In this document: piece after piece, positions 8,603 through 17,021 of the stretch
How the letters are laid out: each line of letters begins with the position of its first letter
How positions within the stretch are numbered: position 1 is the first letter of the stretch
Assembly: GCF_900220975.1 (NCBI RefSeq)
Contig: NZ_OBQD01000003.1
Location: forward strand, 186,001 to 250,000
Origin: Rhizobium subbaraonis
Lineage (GTDB): Bacteria; Pseudomonadota; Alphaproteobacteria; Rhizobiales; Rhizobiaceae
DNA: 64,000 nucleotides
Reading direction: 5' to 3'
Notes under the pieces: model-generated
What the model saw: only the letters and a program-made list of their open reading frames with translations
Told to the model about the DNA's origin: nothing
Database searches by the model: none
Made by a program: the position numbers and the translations under genes

Positions 8603-8959
8603 TCCATCTCGAGGCCGGTTTCGGCGGACGACAGCATAGAGCCTTTCAGACAGGAGGCGCAGTTTTCGCTGCGCTTCCCCTTCCCCTTTCCGGTCGCGTC
8701 AGAGGGGAGGTGAAGCAAACGGCGGCACACGCCGAAATGTATTTCATTGTTCACTAATATCTCTTCCGGTGGTACTTTCCTCCCGGGATGTGTCCTGCCG
8801 TGTCGAGTCTGGAAACTCTGAAACTTTCGCAAAAGCAGCAAAATGCGATTGCCGCATGCCGGATGGCTGCGGGGTCGACCGCGATGCGTTGCAGGCGTTG
8901 ATAGCAGTCAATTAGTCTTGTGCAGCCGATCGAAGGCTGCCTTCGATGGGGGATTGGCA
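8603..8959. other. Gene-free leader of the sulfatase gene with two hairpins
   Basis: This 357-bp gap has no convincing coding sequence. GCGCAG/CTGCGC (8657-8674) can form a short hairpin after the dehydrogenase gene. ATCGAAGG/CCTTCGAT (8929-8936 and 8940-8947) is a perfect 8-bp stem with a 3-base loop that ends directly at the GGGGGA ribosome-binding site of the sulfatase, so it could control translation. A moderately AT-richer stretch around 8730-8780 may hold the promoter, but no clear hexamers were seen. Confidence 0.5.
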
Positions 8960-11512
8960 ATGCGTTTCAAGACATCTGGATTTGTCGCCTGCGCCCTTGG
9001 GATCGCGGCGACGCTGGCGTTCCCGGCTGTGGGAAATGCCTCCGACGCCCAGACGACCGGCACCGTCGGCTCGCCGGCAGCGACGACCACGATAGACGGA
9101 AGGCAACTGCCGTCCCCCGATCCGGCCTTCGGCGGCGTCATCAAGGACGATGCCCTCAATTCGCAGGCCTGGTGGGCTCCCCGCATCGTGCCCCCGAAGG
9201 GAGCGCCCAACATCCTGCTGATCGTCACCGACGACGCCGGCTTCGGCGTGCCGAGCACCTTCGGCGGCGTCGTCCCGACGCCGGCCATGGACCGCATCGC
9301 GAATGAAGGGCTGCGCTTCAACAATGTTCACTCGACGGCCCTGTGTTCGCCCTCGCGCGCGGCACTGATCACCGGGCGTAACCACCATTCCAGCGGCTTC
9401 GGCGTGATCTCGGAGCAATCCACCGGCTTTCCCGGCTACAACAGCATCATCGGCAAGGACAAGGCCACGATCGGCCGCATCCTGCGCGACAACGGCTATT
9501 CCACCGCCTGGTTCGGCAAGGATCACAACACGCCCGCCTTCGAGGCCAGCCAGGCCGGTCCGTTCGACCAGTGGCCCATCGGCATGGGCTTCGAATATTT
9601 CTACGGCTTCGTGGGCGGTGACGCCAACCAGTGGCAGCCCAATCTCTTTCGCAACACCACCCAGATCTATCCCTTCGAGGGCAAGCCCGGATGGAACCTC
9701 GTGACCGGCATGGCGGACGATGCCATCGCTTATCTCCATCGCCTGAACCAGACGCTGCCGGACAAGCCGTTCCTCGTCAAATACGCCCCCGGCGCCACCC
9801 ACGCCCCACACCACCCGACGAAGGAATGGGTCGACAAGATTGCGGCGATGCATCTCTTCGACGACGGCTGGAACAAGCTTCGGGACCGGATTTTCGAGAA
9901 CCAGAAGAAGCTCGGCGTCATCCCGCAGGATACCCAGCTTGCGCCGTGGCCGACCAGCGTCCTGAAGAACTGGGATGATCTGACTGCGGACGAGAGGAAG
10001 CTGTTCATCAGGCAGGCGGAGATCTTTGCCGCCTATGCCGCCTACAGCGACCACGAAATCGGCCGGGTCGTCCAGGCGATCGAGGATATGGGCAAGCTGG
10101 ACGATACGCTCATCATCTACATCAACGGTGACAACGGCACGAGTGCGGAGGGCGGCCCGCTCGGTACTCCGAACGAGGTTGCTTTCTTCAACGGCATCAA
10201 CGATATGCCCGTTGCGGCGCAGATGAAGTGGTATGATGTCTGGGGTACGGAACAGACCTACAACCACATGTCGGCCGGTTGGTCCTGGGCTTTCAACACC
10301 CCGTTCAGCTGGTTCAAGCAGAATGCCTCGAAACTCGGCGGCATTGGGCAGAACATGGCCATATCCTGGCCCGCACGCATCAAGGACAAGGGCGGGCTGC
10401 GGGAGCAGTTCACGCACTTCATCGACATCGTGCCGACCATCCTCGAGGTGACGGGCATTCCCGCGCCCGAGACCGTCGACGGCATCCCGCAGGCGCCGAT
10501 AGAGGGCACGAGCTTCGCCTACACTTTCGACCAGAACAACGCCAAGGCTCCGTCGCGCCATGAGACGCAGTATTTCGAAATGCTCGGGCAGTGGGCGGTC
10601 TACAACGACGGTTGGCTGCTCAGCACTGAGGTCAATCGTGCGCCGTGGGAAGCTTTCGGCCCTGCCAATCCGGATCCGCTCAACAACCAGACGCTCGAGC
10701 TTTATAACCTGCAGGAGGACTTCAGCCAGTCCAGCAACATTGCCGACCAGAACCCGGACAAGGTGGCGCAGCTTAAAAAGCTGTTCGTCGAGGAGGCGCG
10801 GAAGTACCAGGTCTTCCCCATGGATGCGTCTGTGGCGGCACGCATCGTCGCGCCGCGCCCCAACATCACTGCAGGCCGGACGGAGTTCGTCTACACGCAG
10901 CCGATGGTCGGGTTGCCGCAGGGCGATTCGCCCTCCCTCCTCAACACGTCCTATTCCATCACCGCCGAGATCGACGTTCCGGACGGCGGCGCGGAGGGAA
11001 TGATCCTTACTTCGGGCGGGCGCTTCGCGGGCTACGGCTTCTATCTGCTCAAGGGACGGCCGGTCTTTCTGTGGAACCTCGTCGATCTCAAGCGTGTCAA
11101 ATGGGAAGGCCAGGACGCGCTTGCGCCCGGCAAGCACACCATCGAGTTCGACTTCAAGTATGAGGGCCTCGGCGCCGGCACGCTCGCCTATAACAACATG
11201 AGCGGTCTCGGCCAGCCCGGTGTCGGCACGCTCAAGGTCGACGGCAAGGTCGTCGATACCGAACGCCTTGCCCATACGTTGCCGATGATCCTGCAGTGGG
11301 ACGAGAGCTTCGATATCGGCTCCGATACGCTGACCGGCGTGAACGACGACGACTATCAGCCGCCGTTCGCCCTGACTGCGACACTTGACAGGCTGACGCT
11401 GAAGGTCGACCGGCCGACCCTGTCCGAGGCCGATGTCCAGCAGTTGCAGAACGCGCAGGCGATCGCGGTAGACGGTAGGCCAATCCACCATCTTCAGCCG
11501 GCGCCGCATTGA
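8960..11512 (+). CDS. Secreted type I (formylglycine) arylsulfatase-family enzyme
   Basis: An 850-residue sulfatase. A Sec signal peptide is visible (MRFK, hydrophobic core, then VGNASDA near residue 28), so it is probably periplasmic. The alkaline-phosphatase-like catalytic domain begins NILLIVTDDAGFG with the metal-binding Asp pair (91-92). The activation motif CSPSR has Cys129, the residue converted to formylglycine in active sulfatases, followed by ALITGRNHH. The C-terminal third (about 640-850) contains a jelly-roll-like region with GGRFAGYGFYL and DIGSDTLTGVNDDDYQPPF, seen in large AtsA-like sulfatases. No formylglycine-generating enzyme lies in the window. ATG 8960 is preferred over an upstream in-frame ATG because it gives the signal peptide and has GGGGGA ahead. 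Substrate unknown; it sits between sugar genes, so a sulfated glycoside is possible. Confidence 0.92.
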   Translation: MRFKTSGFVACALGIAATLAFPAVGNASDAQTTGTVGSPAATTTIDGRQLPSPDPAFGGVIKDDALNSQAWWAPRIVPPKGAPNILLIVTDDAGFGVPSTFGGVVPTPAMDRIANEGLRFNNVHSTALCSPSRAALITGRNHHSSGFGVISEQSTGFPGYNSIIGKDKATIGRILRDNGYSTAWFGKDHNTPAFEASQAGPFDQWPIGMGFEYFYGFVGGDANQWQPNLFRNTTQIYPFEGKPGWNLVTGMADDAIAYLHRLNQTLPDKPFLVKYAPGATHAPHHPTKEWVDKIAAMHLFDDGWNKLRDRIFENQKKLGVIPQDTQLAPWPTSVLKNWDDLTADERKLFIRQAEIFAAYAAYSDHEIGRVVQAIEDMGKLDDTLIIYINGDNGTSAEGGPLGTPNEVAFFNGINDMPVAAQMKWYDVWGTEQTYNHMSAGWSWAFNTPFSWFKQNASKLGGIGQNMAISWPARIKDKGGLREQFTHFIDIVPTILEVTGIPAPETVDGIPQAPIEGTSFAYTFDQNNAKAPSRHETQYFEMLGQWAVYNDGWLLSTEVNRAPWEAFGPANPDPLNNQTLELYNLQEDFSQSSNIADQNPDKVAQLKKLFVEEARKYQVFPMDASVAARIVAPRPNITAGRTEFVYTQPMVGLPQGDSPSLLNTSYSITAEIDVPDGGAEGMILTSGGRFAGYGFYLLKGRPVFLWNLVDLKRVKWEGQDALAPGKHTIEFDFKYEGLGAGTLAYNNMSGLGQPGVGTLKVDGKVVDTERLAHTLPMILQWDESFDIGSDTLTGVNDDDYQPPFALTATLDRLTLKVDRPTLSEADVQQLQNAQAIAVDGRPIHHLQPAPH

Positions 11513-11547
11513 GCGGCGCCTTGCAAGTCGCGGTTCGGCACGAACTT

Positions 11548-11627
11548 ATACCAAGTCTCGATGATAGGAACCGATAGGACCGGCCCGAGAAGGCATCCTA
11601 TAGGTCCCTGTCATCGAGACTTGGTAT
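11548..11627. repeat. 80-bp near-perfect palindromic element
   Basis: Arms of 32 bp (11548-11579 and 11596-11627) match at 29 positions as inverted repeats, with the outer 17 bp perfect (ATACCAAGTCTCGATGA against TCATCGAGACTTGGTAT), around a 16-bp loop. It lies 35 bases after the sulfatase stop. It could be a REP- or MITE-like repeat, and its RNA would form a long hairpin that may end or protect the sulfatase transcript. No transposase is near. Confidence 0.75.
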
Positions 11628-12177
11628 GACAGTCCCATGTGTGAACGCGTTTCGCGTCTGACGCCGCGACGGCGCAAAAGCGGGAACATCGCTGCGGCCC
11701 TCTGCACCTGACGCCTGAGCCAAGATTCTTGATTTCAATACAGAAATCTTTAAACGCCCCTGCAATCGGCATTTCGTTCATCCCCGTGCCCTTTTATCCC
11801 GGCTATAATCTCCGTGTTCCGCTTTTGGATACACCGTGAGGCGTTGCGGCGAGGCGGAACCGGCGCCTGTTGCAGGGAAAGGACGCATGTCCCTGCATCA
11901 GGGGTTCGCAGAAAGGCCCTCCTCTGGAGACGGCGGAGTTTCATGCTCCGAGTTGCGCTCCGGACGCGCCCGGGTGGCGCACAGGCCCGTCGCAGGACGG
12001 GAGCAGAAGGGCGAAGTTGCGGACAAAAACCGCCGAACGGGGCGCTGAAAGGTGCCACGATACTTTACTTCAGATGAGGCAGCTTCCAGCGCCCTGTCCG
12101 AATGGCAGCCAGGTTCGAACCACGGCGGTGTCCCGCGCGTGGCGGCGGCGGATGCCGACCTCTCCGCATCCTGCCGG
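11628..12177. other. Gene-free stretch between sulfatase and GH1 gene
   Basis: About 550 bp without a convincing gene. Short open frames exist on both strands but have arginine-rich, shadow-like compositions and no ribosome-binding sites. A weak hairpin, GATTTC/GAAATC near 11730-11750, is followed by a few T residues. A 10-bp palindrome GGTTCGAACC at about 12111-12120 resembles a tRNA T-loop, but no acceptor or anticodon stem can be drawn. A small RNA gene cannot be excluded. Confidence 0.4.
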
Positions 12178-12255
12178 TTGACAATCCGCCAAAGCTCTTT
12201 ACTGCACATCCGCCACTGCAACGTTGCAGTAGCGCATGTGCAATAACGCATGTGC
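12178..12255 (+). promoter_or_regulatory. Promoter and LacI-type operator of the GH1 gene
   Basis: TTGACA (12178-12183), a 16-bp spacer and a poor -10 (TACTGC, 12200-12205) are followed by a perfect 16-bp palindrome ACTGCAACGTTGCAGT (12215-12230), whose 14-bp core is identical to the site before the isomerase gene. The operator would cover the transcription start and block it. Two direct copies of CGCATGTGC follow at 12233-12241 and 12247-12255, 14 bp apart, perhaps a second factor's sites. Confidence 0.6.
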
Positions 12256-12294
12256 CGCGCGTACGCTTCGAACGCCCAACCGACGGATAACCGA

Positions 12295-13668
12295 ATGACC
12301 GACACCAGGCCCCTCTCCGAACGTTTCCCCGGCGATTTCGTCTTCGGCGTGGCGACAGCCGCATTCCAGATCGAGGGCGCGTCGAAGGCGGACGGGCGCA
12401 AGCCGTCGATCTGGGATGCCTTCTCCAACATGCCGGGCCGGGTCTTCGAAAGGCACAATGGCGATATTGCCTGCGACCACTACAACCGGCTGGAGGAGGA
12501 TCTCGACCTGATCCAGGCGCTTGGCGTCTCGGCCTATCGCTTCTCGATCGCCTGGCCGCGCGTTATTCCCGAGGGCACGGGACCGATCAACGAGAAGGGG
12601 CTCGATTTCTACGATCGCCTGGTCGACGGGCTCAGGGCGCGGGGCATCAAGGCGTTTGCCACGCTCTACCACTGGGACCTGCCTCTGGCGTTGATGGGCG
12701 ATGGCGGCTGGACCGCGCGAAAGACCGCGCATGCCTTCGAGCGCTATGCCACGACGATCGCCGCCCGTCTCGGCGACCGTCTCGATGCCGTCGCCACCTT
12801 CAACGAGCCGTGGTGCTCGGTCTGGCTCAGCCACCTCTATGGCATCCACGCGCCGGGCGAACGCAACATGGATGCGGCCCTGCATGCGCTCCACTTCACC
12901 AATCTCGCGCACGGCCTCGGGGTTGCTTCGATCCGTTCGCAACGGCCGGAACTGCCGGTGGGGCTCGTTCTCAACGCGCACCAGACCTATCCCGGCTCGG
13001 AGCGGCCGGACGACCTTGCCGCCGAGCGGCGCGCCTTCGATTTCCACAATGGCGTCTTCTTCGGCCCGGTTTTCGCCGGCGCCTATCCCGAAAGCTTCAT
13101 GAGCGCGCTCGGCCACCGGATGCCGCAGATCGAGCCGGGCGACATGGAGACGATCCACCAGCCGCTCGACTGGTGGGGACTGAACTACTACACCCCGATG
13201 CGGGTGGTCGCCGATCCGGCAACGGGTGCGGAATTTCCGGCGACGCTGCCGGCCCCGGCCATGGCCGAGGTCAAGACCGATATCGGCTGGGAGGTCCATG
13301 CTCCCGCGCTCGGCGATCTGATCCGCCGGCTCAATGCCGCCTACAGGCTTCCCGAGTGCTACATCACCGAGAACGGCGCGTGCTACAACATGGATGTCGA
13401 AGACGGGGAAGTCGACGACCAGCCGCGGCTGGACTACATCGCCGCGCATCTCGACGTCACCGCCAGCCTGATTGCCGAAGGCTACCCGATGCGCGGCTAT
13501 TTCGCCTGGAGCCTGATGGACAACTTCGAATGGGCGGAAGGCTATCGCATGCGCTTCGGCATCGTCCATGTCGACTACGACACGCAAGTCCGGACGATCA
13601 AGAAGAGCGGCCACTGGTACAAGGCGCTCGCGGAGCAGTTTCCCAGGGGCAACCACAAAGCGCTGTGA
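12295..13668 (+). CDS. Glycoside hydrolase family 1 beta-glucosidase
   Basis: A 457-residue cytoplasmic enzyme that hydrolyses beta-linked glucosides or related disaccharides. Family 1 hallmarks are complete: N-terminal FVFGVATAAFQIEGA, acid/base Glu171 in TFNEP, nucleophile Glu359 in YITENGA, and the aglycone-site run AWSLMDNFEWAEGY. No signal peptide, so the substrate must be imported. The ATG at 12295 is chosen because family proteins start just before FPxDFxFG; an in-frame ATG at 12250 would add 15 residues overlapping the regulatory repeats. No strong ribosome-binding site. The operator shared with the isomerase gene suggests that imported beta-glucosides induce both. Confidence 0.97.
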   Translation: MTDTRPLSERFPGDFVFGVATAAFQIEGASKADGRKPSIWDAFSNMPGRVFERHNGDIACDHYNRLEEDLDLIQALGVSAYRFSIAWPRVIPEGTGPINEKGLDFYDRLVDGLRARGIKAFATLYHWDLPLALMGDGGWTARKTAHAFERYATTIAARLGDRLDAVATFNEPWCSVWLSHLYGIHAPGERNMDAALHALHFTNLAHGLGVASIRSQRPELPVGLVLNAHQTYPGSERPDDLAAERRAFDFHNGVFFGPVFAGAYPESFMSALGHRMPQIEPGDMETIHQPLDWWGLNYYTPMRVVADPATGAEFPATLPAPAMAEVKTDIGWEVHAPALGDLIRRLNAAYRLPECYITENGACYNMDVEDGEVDDQPRLDYIAAHLDVTASLIAEGYPMRGYFAWSLMDNFEWAEGYRMRFGIVHVDYDTQVRTIKKSGHWYKALAEQFPRGNHKAL

Positions 13669-13814
13669 GGCTTGATCGCAAGGTGGCGGCGGGACGAAGC
13701 GATACAACTTTTTACCGGTGACAACTGTGATTGACCCGCTTTGCGCGCAGGCGCAATGGTTGCAACGCTGCCGGTCATCCAGGTCGGGAGCATATCAAGG
13801 AAATGAGGACGTCA

Positions 13815-14153
13815 ATGGTAAGTGCCATTTCGAGCTCGACAGTCTCGCTACTGTCGTCCACGAGCTCGGCCTCGACCGCCGCTGATTCCACGGCGGGGAA
13901 GGCGGAAATCGAGGCACAGATCGCGGCAAAGGAAGCGGAACTCGGCGATGCCCAGTCCGACGACGAAAAGGCCGAGATCGAACAGGCTATCGCAGCACTG
14001 AAAGCGCAGCTTGCTGCCATCGAGGCGCAGGACGCGGCAAAGTCCGAGCAGGTGCATTCGTCGCCGCAGGTGCTTTCGGGTGAAAGCGAACGCATCGGAA
14101 CGGCCAATTTTGACGAGAACGCGGCCTTCGGCGAACGCAGCGCCTGGGTCTGA
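13815..14153 (+). CDS. Small coiled-coil protein of unknown function (FlxA-like?)
   Basis: A 112-residue protein I do not recognise with certainty. The first 35 residues are nearly all Ser, Thr and Ala, then a strongly predicted coiled coil (about 35-80, with repeats such as AEIEAQIAAKEAELG and IEQAIAALKAQLAAIEAQ), then a polar tail. This composition recalls FlxA-like proteins. GAGGAC stands before ATG 13815; an in-frame ATG at 13803 is an alternative. It stands alone between GH1 and the convergent trhO gene. Good ribosome-binding site and codon pattern support a real gene. Confidence 0.65.
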   Translation: MVSAISSSTVSLLSSTSSASTAADSTAGKAEIEAQIAAKEAELGDAQSDDEKAEIEQAIAALKAQLAAIEAQDAAKSEQVHSSPQVLSGESERIGTANFDENAAFGERSAWV

Positions 14154-14320
14154 GACCGCTTCGTCGAGCAGAAACCAGATGAACGCCGGTGCGGGCGTCG
14201 GCCGGCGATCCCGGCCGCCCGGGCATGATGCCTGGCATTGACGATACCGGCGGCGCGCGGTCGCCGGTACCCGCTTTCCCTTTGCCCGTGTGTGCGAACA
14301 GCGCGGGTAGCAGGCCCCGA

Positions 14321-15265
14321 TCAGCTTCCGAGGTGCTTTTCGCCGCGTTTTCTCGCCAGGTCCATTTGCTTCTGGCGCTGGCGGAACCGCTCCCGGTCTT
14401 CGTCGCTACGGGCTTCGAAGCAGTGCGGGCAGGAGACGCCTGCCTCGAAAGTGTCGGCGGTGACGTCCTCGGCGGTCAACGGGTGGCGGCAGGCGCGGCA
14501 AAGCGTATGCTCGCCTTCCTGCAGGCCATGGGTGACCGAGACGCGCTCGTCGAAGACGAAGCAGGCGCCTTCCCAGAGGCTTTCCTCCGCGGGCACTTCC
14601 TCCAGATATTTCAGGATGCCGCCCTTGAGGTGATAGACCTCGTCGAAACCCTGCTCCTTCATGAAGGCCGTCGCCTTCTCGCAGCGGATGCCGCCGGTGC
14701 AGTACATGGCGATCTTCGGCCTGTTGTGCAGTCCGGTATTGTTGCGGACCCAGTCTGGAAACTCGCGGAAGGTCTTGGTCTGCGGGTCGACCGCGCCCTT
14801 GAAGATGCCGATCGCGGTCTCGTAGTCGTTGCGGGTGTCGATGAGGATCGTTCCGGGGTCGGAGATCAGCGCGTTCCAGTCCTTCGGCTCGACATAGGTG
14901 CCGACGACCCGGTTCGGGTCGATGTTTTCGACCCCCATGGTGACGATTTCCTTCTTCAGCCGCACCTTCATGCGCAGGAACGGCATGTCGGCGGCGCGGC
15001 TTTCCTTGTGCTCCAGACCTGCGAACTCCGGTTGCGCACGCAGGTAGGCGAGCACCGTCTGGATGCCCTCCGCCGGTCCGGCGATGGTGCCGTTGATACC
15101 CTCATGGGCCAGCAGCAGCGTGCCGCGTACGCCGTTTTCCTCGCAAAGCGCCTGCAGCGGCGCGCGCAGTTCGGCAAAGCGCGGCACGGAAACGAAATGA
15201 TACAGGGCCGCAACGAGGAAGGCTTCCCCGGCAGGCGGCGAGAGTTCTGATTGGAGTTCGCTCAT
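14321..15265 (-). CDS. trhO: tRNA uridine(34) hydroxylase, rhodanese family
   Basis: A 314-residue TrhO/YceA-type protein that uses oxygen to form 5-hydroxyuridine at position 34 of tRNAs, a step toward 5-methoxy- or carboxymethoxyuridine. The N-terminal acylphosphatase-like domain contains the family block [13 protein letters not shown]. The rhodanese domain carries the active-site loop [10 protein letters not shown] with catalytic Cys189. The C-terminus has paired cysteines (CRACRHP and CPHC) that look like a zinc site. [10 protein letters not shown] at 15265 is taken as start by length; upstream in-frame codons add residues without family resemblance. It is monocistronic by appearance. Confidence 0.95.
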   Translation of the reverse strand: MSELQSELSPPAGEAFLVAALYHFVSVPRFAELRAPLQALCEENGVRGTLLLAHEGINGTIAGPAEGIQTVLAYLRAQPEFAGLEHKESRAADMPFLRMKVRLKKEIVTMGVENIDPNRVVGTYVEPKDWNALISDPGTILIDTRNDYETAIGIFKGAVDPQTKTFREFPDWVRNNTGLHNRPKIAMYCTGGIRCEKATAFMKEQGFDEVYHLKGGILKYLEEVPAEESLWEGACFVFDERVSVTHGLQEGEHTLCRACRHPLTAEDVTADTFEAGVSCPHCFEARSDEDRERFRQRQKQMDLARKRGEKHLGS

Positions 15266-15426
15266 GCGGGCTGGAATACAGCTTTGCGCGTTGGCGCGCA
15301 ATTGCACGCGTACTGATGCCGGCCCGTCTGCGGCAAATCGTCAAGCCGCTCCCAAGGCCGCTTCCATGGGCCTCTTCCAGGAGGCTCTTGCAGGGTCGCT
15401 CCCTGGGCTGCCCGTCCGGCCGCTCG

Positions 15427-16329
15427 TCAGGCCGCGTGCCGCCACAGCAGTTCGATGCGCTCGGCGTCTGCCCGCGCGTTTTCGGGAAACAGCAGTCCGG
15501 CAAGCGGCAGCGCTTCCGAGCGAAGCCGGTCGCCTTCCGCAATCATGACGGCAATCAGGTGCGCGAGATCCTTGGGAGAGCCGATCTCGCCGTGGTGGGT
15601 GTCGGCGAACGCCGTCAGAAGCGCGATATCCTGGTTCTCACCCAGCAGGGTGACCAGCCGCCGGGCATGCTGGCGGGTCGTGTCCAGCGCGGACGGCCAG
15701 GCCTCGGCAAGGAACCGGCAGTGCACCCAGCGGTCCTGCGTGCGCTTGCGAAGGGTATGAAAGCATTCCGGATTGCCGGCCTCCCGCGCTTCGACAAGCG
15801 CAACTGCTGCCTTGTGGCCGGTCCTGCGCCAGCCCTCGCCCAGAATCTCCGCCGCACGTTTGTGGCTGCAGGACAGGTTGAAATCGCGCACGGCCGCCAG
15901 CGCGTCGTCGCAGACGGTGACCGCGCGCTCGAGCAGTTCATCCGTCGCCTGATCCTGGGTGATGGCATCGCGGCGCGCCTCCAGCTTGGCGTGGATTCGT
16001 TCCAGCGCCATGCGCTCCTCGACGGTCGAGGCCGCGCCCGTCAGCCTGCGGGCCGTTTCGACAAGCGAGGTCGCGTCCCGGGTCGAGCCGAGGCCGCGGC
16101 CGAGCGTGCCGATGCGTTCGTTCTCGCGCTTCTGGAACTGTTTGTCCGCGCTTGCCACGAGCCTGTAGAGGCTTCTGACGCGCTTGAATTTCTTGCGCGC
16201 GGCGTGAATGGCCTCGTGCGGCCCTTCCGGCTGTTTCTTAAGTGTGCACCGCGCCTTCTTGAGGTAGCTGGAGGCGACGCGGCGGATTTCGTCTTCGAGC
16301 GGCTTATCCGCTTTGAGTGTGAGGCTCAT
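15427..16329 (-). CDS. CHAD domain protein
   Basis: A 300-residue protein almost wholly made of a CHAD domain, a histidine- and lysine-rich helical fold that binds inorganic polyphosphate. Conserved basic helices are visible: HEAIHAARKKFKRVRSLYR near residue 40 and later FHTLRKRTQDRWVH. The start overlaps the end of the CYTH gene by 26 bp on the same strand, so the two are translated together. Many bacteria carry CYTH and CHAD as one fused protein; here they are split. It probably targets to or organises polyphosphate granules (inference). Confidence 0.92.
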   Translation of the reverse strand: MSLTLKADKPLEDEIRRVASSYLKKARCTLKKQPEGPHEAIHAARKKFKRVRSLYRLVASADKQFQKRENERIGTLGRGLGSTRDATSLVETARRLTGAASTVEERMALERIHAKLEARRDAITQDQATDELLERAVTVCDDALAAVRDFNLSCSHKRAAEILGEGWRRTGHKAAVALVEAREAGNPECFHTLRKRTQDRWVHCRFLAEAWPSALDTTRQHARRLVTLLGENQDIALLTAFADTHHGEIGSPKDLAHLIAVMIAEGDRLRSEALPLAGLLFPENARADAERIELLWRHAA

Positions 16330-16801
16330 GAAACGACGCGATTGCTCCCTCGGACAAGGCCATGGCCTGGTTGGAATAGCGGAAGTCGCCTGTCACTTCG
16401 CGTCCGACCCAATCGGGAAGCTCGGGCCGGTCGGCAGCACTTTCCAATTCCACCTCGGCCACGACGAGCCCGCTATAGCGTCCGCCATAGACGTCGATCT
16501 CCCAGACGAAGCCTTTGTGTTCCACCCGGTAGCGCACCTTCTCCAGCACCGTGCCCAAGGCCTGGTCCAGCATTTCGGCCGCGATCTCGGGGCTTATGTC
16601 GAACTCGTATTCGTCGCGCTCCAGCGCCGACTGTCCGATCTTCAGGGTCAGGCAGGCGCGCCCGTCGCCATAGACCCTCACCCTCAGCGAGCGGTCGTCC
16701 ATCGTTGTCAGATAGCCTTGCTTGATGGATTCACCCGCGTCGGCCAGAAGCCGCCACCGCTTGCCGGATACCAGAAATTTTCTTTCGATCTCCTTGGCCA
16801 T
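16304..16801 (-). CDS. CYTH domain protein (triphosphate tunnel metalloenzyme)
   Basis: A 165-residue CYTH-fold protein. The N-terminus MAKEIERKFLV carries the EIERK form of the ExExK signature that binds triphosphate and metal; further acidic and basic strand residues (RSLRVRVYGDG, CLTLKIG, YEFDI, EIDVYGG, VAEVELES) line the tunnel. Family members hydrolyse tripolyphosphate or related triphosphates, or cyclise nucleotides. ATG 16801 is chosen because the family begins right at this motif. It is the first gene of a two-gene unit with CHAD, pointing to polyphosphate metabolism, and is divergent from eda. Confidence 0.93.
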   Translation of the reverse strand: MAKEIERKFLVSGKRWRLLADAGESIKQGYLTTMDDRSLRVRVYGDGRACLTLKIGQSALERDEYEFDISPEIAAEMLDQALGTVLEKVRYRVEHKGFVWEIDVYGGRYSGLVVAEVELESAADRPELPDWVGREVTGDFRYSNQAMALSEGAIASFHEPHTQSG

Positions 16802-17021
16802 GCCACCCGCTTTCGCATTGTGGATAGTCGGTTTGAGCAACACTACACCATCGACGGACCGTGGCAAGGCAAGAAAGGACACAGCCTCTCAGGCCCCGGT
16901 CACAGGCTTGTCAGCCGCGCCGGAAGGAAGAGCGCGACCTGAAAACGCGGGCTTTCTGCTCGACATGCGCGCCAGGAGGGAGTATTTCAGCGCCACATTC
17001 AATCGTTTTAAGGGTGCGCCG

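Noticed and set aside
8912-11509. Long minus-strand open frame (865 aa) opposite the sulfatase
   Set aside because: Composition is Arg/Gly/Val/His rich without domains and it mirrors the sulfatase frame; typical shadow of a GC-rich gene.
12111-12120. GGTTCGAACC as part of a tRNA T-loop
   Set aside because: It is a bare 10-bp palindrome; no acceptor stem, D-arm or anticodon arm can be paired around it on either strand.
13760-13767. TTGCAACG half-site after the GH1 gene as third copy of the CTGCAACGTTGCAG operator
   Set aside because: Only one half matches; the other half is GCTGCC and not palindromic. A similar half-site at 24661-24668 also lacks its mate.
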